Position numbers and translations under genes: made by a program | The notes under the pieces: model-generated | Seen by the model: only the letters and a program-made list of their open reading frames with translations | Database searches by the model: none | Told to the model about the DNA's origin: nothing | From: Deinococcus detaillensis | Lineage (GTDB): Bacteria > Deinococcota > Deinococci > Deinococcales > Deinococcaceae | Direction: 5' to 3' | NCBI RefSeq assembly: GCF_007280555.1 | Contig: NZ_VKDB01000019.1 | Span: 1-61,433 of the forward strand | Length of the DNA: 61,433 bases | Shown: positions 57,963 through 61,433 of the stretch, one piece after another | Layout: every line of letters begins with the position of its first letter | How positions within the stretch are numbered: position 1 is the first letter of the stretch

Positions 57963-58883
57963 TCAGACCGTGATGCGCGGGTCGACCCAGCTGTACACCA
58001 CGTCCACGATGATGTTGGCCACAACGATGCACAGCGCCGAAAACAGCACCGTGCCCATGATCATCGGCAGATCGATGTTCTGCACCGCCTGCCACGCCAG
58101 CGTGCCGATACCGGGCCAGCCGAAGACCTGTTCGATGATCAGTGCGCCGCCGAGCAGCACCCCGAGGTCGAGCGCCGTCATGGTGATCAGCGGGCGCAGG
58201 GCGTTCTTGAAGGCGTGCTTGAGCATCACCCGGCCCGGCGAGACACCCTTGGCGCGGGCGGTGCGGATGTAATCCTCGCCCATCACTTCGAGTAGGCTGG
58301 CCCGGCCCATCCGGGCGTAGTATCCGGCCCCTGACAGACCCAGTGTCAGGGCGGGCAGTAGCAGACTGATCGGCCCGGCCTCCGCGCCGCCGAGCGGCAA
58401 AATCGGATACTTGAAGCCGAAGACGTAGAGCAAGATGATGCCCAGCCAAAACGACGGGACCGCCAGCGTCAGCAGCACGAAAGTGCTTGCCAGTCCGTCG
58501 ACGACCCGCAGCTTGGTGCCCGCCGCCAAGAGTCCCACCGACGCGCCGATCAGCACCTCGAAGGCCAGCCCGCCCAGCGCCAGCGCCAACGTATAAGGAA
58601 AGCGCTGCAAGATGGTGGGCAACACCTGCTGCTCGGTTTTGTACGAGCGGCCCAGATCGCCCTGGGCAGCATGGCCGAGAAAGCGCCCGTACTGCACGTA
58701 GAACGGCTGGTCGAGGCCGAGCTGGTGCGAAATGCTGCGCACCGTCTCGGCGGTGGCGTTGGGGCCAGCGATCATCCGGGCCGGGTCGGCCGGAACCTTG
58801 TAGCCGATGAAGAAGGTCAGCAGCGAGGCGAACAGCAACACCACTACGCTCCAGGCCACACGGCGCATTAAAAAGGTCAACAT
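57963..58883 (-). CDS. Peptide ABC transporter permease, DppB type (locus 5)
   Basis: 306 residues starting MLTFLMRRVAWSVVVLLFAS. GYKVPADPARMIAG, the EAA loop RTARAKGVSPGRVMLKHAFK, FGWPGIGTLAWQAVQNIDLP and the ending YSWVDPRITV place it. Its ATG directly abuts the stop of the DppC-type gene, so here DppC precedes DppB, the reverse of the other four loci. A collapsed binding-protein gene follows it. Confidence 0.93.
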   Translation of the reverse strand: MLTFLMRRVAWSVVVLLFASLLTFFIGYKVPADPARMIAGPNATAETVRSISHQLGLDQPFYVQYGRFLGHAAQGDLGRSYKTEQQVLPTILQRFPYTLALALGGLAFEVLIGASVGLLAAGTKLRVVDGLASTFVLLTLAVPSFWLGIILLYVFGFKYPILPLGGAEAGPISLLLPALTLGLSGAGYYARMGRASLLEVMGEDYIRTARAKGVSPGRVMLKHAFKNALRPLITMTALDLGVLLGGALIIEQVFGWPGIGTLAWQAVQNIDLPMIMGTVLFSALCIVVANIIVDVVYSWVDPRITV

Positions 58884-59804
58884 TCAGATCGCCTTCTTTC
58901 CGCTCTTGACGTCGAGCGCGTCGCGCAGGCCGTCACCGAGCAAGTTGAAACTCAGCACCGAGAGGCCCAGGAAGATGCCGGGGAAAATGACCAGCCAAGG
59001 GCTGACCGTCAGGTACTGCGAGCCGTCCGCGATCATGTTGCCCCAGTCGGGAGTCGGCGGCTGCACCCCGATACCGACGTAGGAGAGAGCGGCCACGAAC
59101 AGCACGGTGGTCGAGAAATTGAGGGTGCTGTAGACCATCACCTGACCGAGAATCTGCGGCAGGGCGTGACGAAAAATAATGCGGGCGTCGCTGGCCCCCA
59201 GGGCGCGGGCCGCCTCGACATATTCGCGCCGCCGCACCGAGAGCAGTTCGGCCCGGATCACCCGCGCCAGATAAAACCAGCCCACTCCGCCGATGACGCC
59301 GATGATCACGCCGATGCCGGGGCGCAGCACCGCTGCCAGAAAGGCCGCTAGCAAGAGCACAGGGAAACTGATCAGCACATCGGTCAAGCGCATGATCAGG
59401 GTGTCGGTCAGCCCGCCGAAGTACCCGGCCAGCGTACCGAGTACCAGCGCGATAGATGTGGCAATCAGATTGGAGAGTACTGCGACGAGCAGTGAAGTAC
59501 GGGTGCCGAAAATCAGGCGGCTGTAGAGGTCGCGGCCCAGTGCGTCGGTGCCGAACCAGAAGGTGTGGGTTGGTGGCAGCGGCGCACCGAGTTCCGAAAG
59601 GCCGTTGGGGTACTGTGTCACCGGGTCATGCGGTGCCAGCCACGGGGCAAAAATGCAGATCGCGATCAGCAGCGCAGTGATCAGCAGTCCCGCCACCGCG
59701 CCCGGTTGCCGCCGAAAGCGCCTCCACGCGGCAGCCGAAGCGCTGCGGGTCTTGAGTTGCTGCCGGGGCAGTGCTGAAGCGTCAACGTTCACGGTAGACC
59801 TCAC
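58884..59804 (-). CDS. Peptide ABC transporter permease, DppC type (locus 5)
   Basis: 306 residues with a long basic N-terminus. Motifs are GTDALGRDLYSRLIFGTRTS, the EAA loop VEAARALGASDARIIFRHAL, SYVGIGVQPPTPDWGNMI and NLLGDGLRDALDVKSGKKAI. It is preceded by the S33 peptidase gene (46-nt gap) and followed without gap by the DppB-type gene. The gene order in locus 5 is peptidase, DppC, DppB, M42, binding protein, binding protein. Confidence 0.93.
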   Translation of the reverse strand: MRSTVNVDASALPRQQLKTRSASAAAWRRFRRQPGAVAGLLITALLIAICIFAPWLAPHDPVTQYPNGLSELGAPLPPTHTFWFGTDALGRDLYSRLIFGTRTSLLVAVLSNLIATSIALVLGTLAGYFGGLTDTLIMRLTDVLISFPVLLLAAFLAAVLRPGIGVIIGVIGGVGWFYLARVIRAELLSVRRREYVEAARALGASDARIIFRHALPQILGQVMVYSTLNFSTTVLFVAALSYVGIGVQPPTPDWGNMIADGSQYLTVSPWLVIFPGIFLGLSVLSFNLLGDGLRDALDVKSGKKAI

Positions 59805-59850
59805 TCGGTAACCTCACTCAACACAAGAAGACTAAATTCAGCCTGAACAC

Positions 59851-60774
59851 TCACTCAGAAGGGGGCGTAAAGTGTCCGGCCTCGACGTCCGAGAGAAAGG
59901 TCTTGAGCGCCGTAAAATAGGTGTCCTGATCGTCCCACATGCTCAGGTGACTGCCCTCCTCGCAGATGGACACCCGGCTGTTGGGCATTCGGCGGCCCAT
60001 CTCCTCGATGTCGGCGGGCCGCATGGTGTCGTGCCGCCCGACCGACAGCAGCGTCGGCACGTGGATGCGGTGCAGATCTTCCCAGCGGTTCCAGTCTTTG
60101 AAGTTGCCGGTGACGAGAAATTCGTTGGGCCCCTGCATGGTGTTGTAGACCGACTGGGCGAGGTGGCCGAACATGCGCTGTACCGGCTCGGGCCAAGGAA
60201 CCACCCGGCAGATGTGCTGGTTGTAGAGCTTGGTCAGCAGTTCTTGGTATTCGGGGTCGTCAAGCGTGCCGGCCGCTTCGTGGGCCTTCATCACCGCGAC
60301 TTGTGCTGGGGCCATCTGCCCGCGCAGTTCGTTGATGTACTCGGTGTAGGAGGCGATGCTGGCCGTCATGTTGCTGACGATCAGGCCCTTGAGATGAGAC
60401 TGGTATTTAAGGGCGTATTCGATACCGAGCATTCCGCCCCAAGAATTGCCGAACAAATAAAATGACTCCAAACCGAGGGCAGACCGGACTTGCTCGACTT
60501 CTTCCCGGAAGCGCTCCACCGTCCACAAGCTCGTGTCGTCCGGCTGATCTGAATAAAAGCTGCCGAGCTGATCGTAGTAATAGAAGGTGTATTCGTCCGG
60601 AGAGAGAAACTCCGCGAAACTCTCGAAATACTCGTGGGTACAGCCGGGGCCGCCGTGGAGTAAGAGGAGTTTAATGGGGCCGTGGCCGACTCGCCGGGTA
60701 TACACCTGATAAGCACCGTCGACGGTGATGTGCCGAACTTCATCTGCGCTGGGCTGAACGTTGGATGGGGTCAT
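59851..60774 (-). CDS. Proline-iminopeptidase-like hydrolase (S33 family)
   Basis: 307 residues with the alpha/beta-hydrolase triad S111 (LFGNSWGGMLG), D249 (SVGRHDTMRP) and H276 (EEGSHLSMWD) and the oxyanion motif LLLHGGPGCTHEYF. The YYYDQLGSFYSDQPDD segment and the all-helical cap are typical of prolyl aminopeptidases and tricorn-factor-like enzymes, which release N-terminal proline or other residues from short peptides. GGGAG precedes the ATG. It is the first gene of the locus 5 operon, driven by a strong promoter at 60849-60877. No signal peptide, so cytoplasmic. Confidence 0.9.
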   Translation of the reverse strand: MTPSNVQPSADEVRHITVDGAYQVYTRRVGHGPIKLLLLHGGPGCTHEYFESFAEFLSPDEYTFYYYDQLGSFYSDQPDDTSLWTVERFREEVEQVRSALGLESFYLFGNSWGGMLGIEYALKYQSHLKGLIVSNMTASIASYTEYINELRGQMAPAQVAVMKAHEAAGTLDDPEYQELLTKLYNQHICRVVPWPEPVQRMFGHLAQSVYNTMQGPNEFLVTGNFKDWNRWEDLHRIHVPTLLSVGRHDTMRPADIEEMGRRMPNSRVSICEEGSHLSMWDDQDTYFTALKTFLSDVEAGHFTPPSE

Positions 60775-60848
60775 GGCAGCTCCCGATAACTCGGAGAGGA
60801 CGGCGGAGTGAACTTCTCCCTGATAAGGTGACGACGAAAGTCGACTGA

Positions 60849-60877
60849 AGAGTAACTCAAATTTACTATATCGTCAA
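60849..60877 (-). promoter_or_regulatory. Promoter of the locus 5 operon
   Basis: On the minus strand TTGACG (60877-60872) and TACTCT (60854-60849) are separated by exactly 17 bp of AT-rich sequence, about 75 nt before the S33 gene start. This is the best -35/-10 pair seen in the window. Confidence 0.7.
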
Positions 60878-61310
60878 TCTCAGCGAATTTCGTACATTAA
60901 AACGAGGAGACTAAGAAATATGTACCTACCTCTATTTCATCACGGCTTGATGAAATGGACCGTGTCATGCTGACCTCGCGGCAAGATGACACCTGGACCA
61001 GCAGATGGAAATGACCGTTGCCGGCGTTTGCAAGTGCCCGCGCTGGGGCTGGCATAGCGGAGTTCAGTTCAGTGGGGCGCGATATTCCCTTGCAGGTTGT
61101 AGGGGACGTTGCGGGCCAGTGTTGTGCTGAGTCGCAAATCATCTGGCAGCGGAGTCAGGAATTACCATCCGTCAGGCCGCACGCTTCGGCCGTGTTGCGG
61201 CTTTTCATAAGTTTGACAACGCCGCCCACGTCTGGGCCAACACCTCGGCCAGCCGCATACTGCTCAGCTGAACCGGATCATGGCCCCGTTTGGTGAGAAC
61301 TCAGGCATCG

Positions 61311-61397
61311 TCAATGACCAATAGAAGCCCCACTAAGCTCGACTTTGGCCATTGACAGGGGGAGCAGCTTGCTGCTCCCCCTGTCAAACTTGGGCAT
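61311..61397 (-). other. Short ORF with a perfect 17-bp inverted repeat inside
   Basis: ATG 61397, with GGAAGGAG upstream, reads MPKFDRGSSKLLPLSMAKVE plus LSGASIGH. Within it TTGACAGGGGGAGCAGC (61352-61368) and its exact complement (61371-61387) are separated by TT. It may be a truncated transposase start or an element end; no family is recognised. The rest of 60898-61433 shows no convincing gene. Confidence 0.35.
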
Positions 61398-61433
61398 GAC
61401 ACTCCTTCCGAAGTGGTTCACGGGGGTCCTGCA

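Noticed and set aside
61152..61271. Plus-strand frame reading ESGITIRQAARFGRVAAFHK near the right edge
   Set aside because: It has no start codon or SD, and the similarity to helix-turn-helix proteins is too weak to name a gene.

Overview
The window looks like a secondary-replicon or accessory segment from a Deinococcus-type bacterium. This rests on the GC-rich coding sequence, the many SD-less genes with a TANNNT box 5-8 nt before the start codon (leaderless mRNAs, well known in Deinococcus), the mixture of peptide-uptake genes and PAS/GAF signalling proteins, and scattered IS debris. The organism assignment is inference. No rRNA, tRNA, CRISPR array or replication origin was seen.

Layout. 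1-780: scraps of IS3- and ISL3-type transposases. 0.8-8 kb: a divergent IclR regulator and peptide ABC locus 1 (binding protein, two permeases, M24-fold protein, S10 carboxypeptidase). 8.2-9.5 kb: M20 carbamoylase-type amidohydrolase. 9.8-15.4 kb: an overlapping three-gene operon of a PAS/GAF/HD-GYP protein, an RsbQ-like alpha/beta hydrolase and a membrane GGDEF protein. 15.6-20.2 kb (minus): the potassium-pumping Kdp ATPase in the order kdpB, a 26-codon ORF, kdpF, kdpA, kdpC. 20.8-22.6 kb: two tiny membrane proteins and a CorA-type channel. 23.0-26.6 kb (minus): peptide locus 2 ending in an amidase pseudogene. 26.9-34.5 kb: peptide locus 3 with a DUF1028 protein, an M20 peptidase and an extra binding protein. 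34.8-39.5 kb: an SDR oxidoreductase, a MetX-like hydrolase and a secreted PIG-L/NEW3/CBM9 protein. 39.8-44.0 kb (minus): peptide locus 4 with its own GntR/FCD regulator. 44.5-52.8 kb: two paralogous histidine kinases, an M42 aminopeptidase, a GGDEF cyclase and an M14 carboxypeptidase. 53.2-60.8 kb (minus): peptide locus 5 (S33 peptidase, two permeases, M42 aminopeptidase, two binding proteins) with clear remnants of a segmental duplication. 60.8-61.4 kb: a promoter and non-coding or decayed sequence.

How it works together. Seven intact SBP_bac_5 binding proteins and five DppB/DppC-type permease pairs occur here, but no DppD/DppF-type ATPase gene. The five importers probably borrow ATPases encoded elsewhere. 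Around them sit peptidases and amidases of many families (M24-fold, S10, M20 twice, DUF1028/Ntn, M42 twice, M14, S33, a dead amidase), almost all without signal peptides, so imported peptides are probably hydrolysed in the cytoplasm. Local regulators (IclR, GntR) sit beside candidate operators, and a terminator-like hairpin separates binding protein from permeases in locus 4.

The most novel-looking module is the c-di-GMP operon: a putative phosphodiesterase and a putative diguanylate cyclase flank an RsbQ-family hydrolase. In Bacillus, RsbQ partners a PAS-domain phosphatase (RsbP). Here a comparable hydrolase may feed PAS/GAF sensors that control c-di-GMP. All functional statements come from reading motifs by eye; no database search was run.
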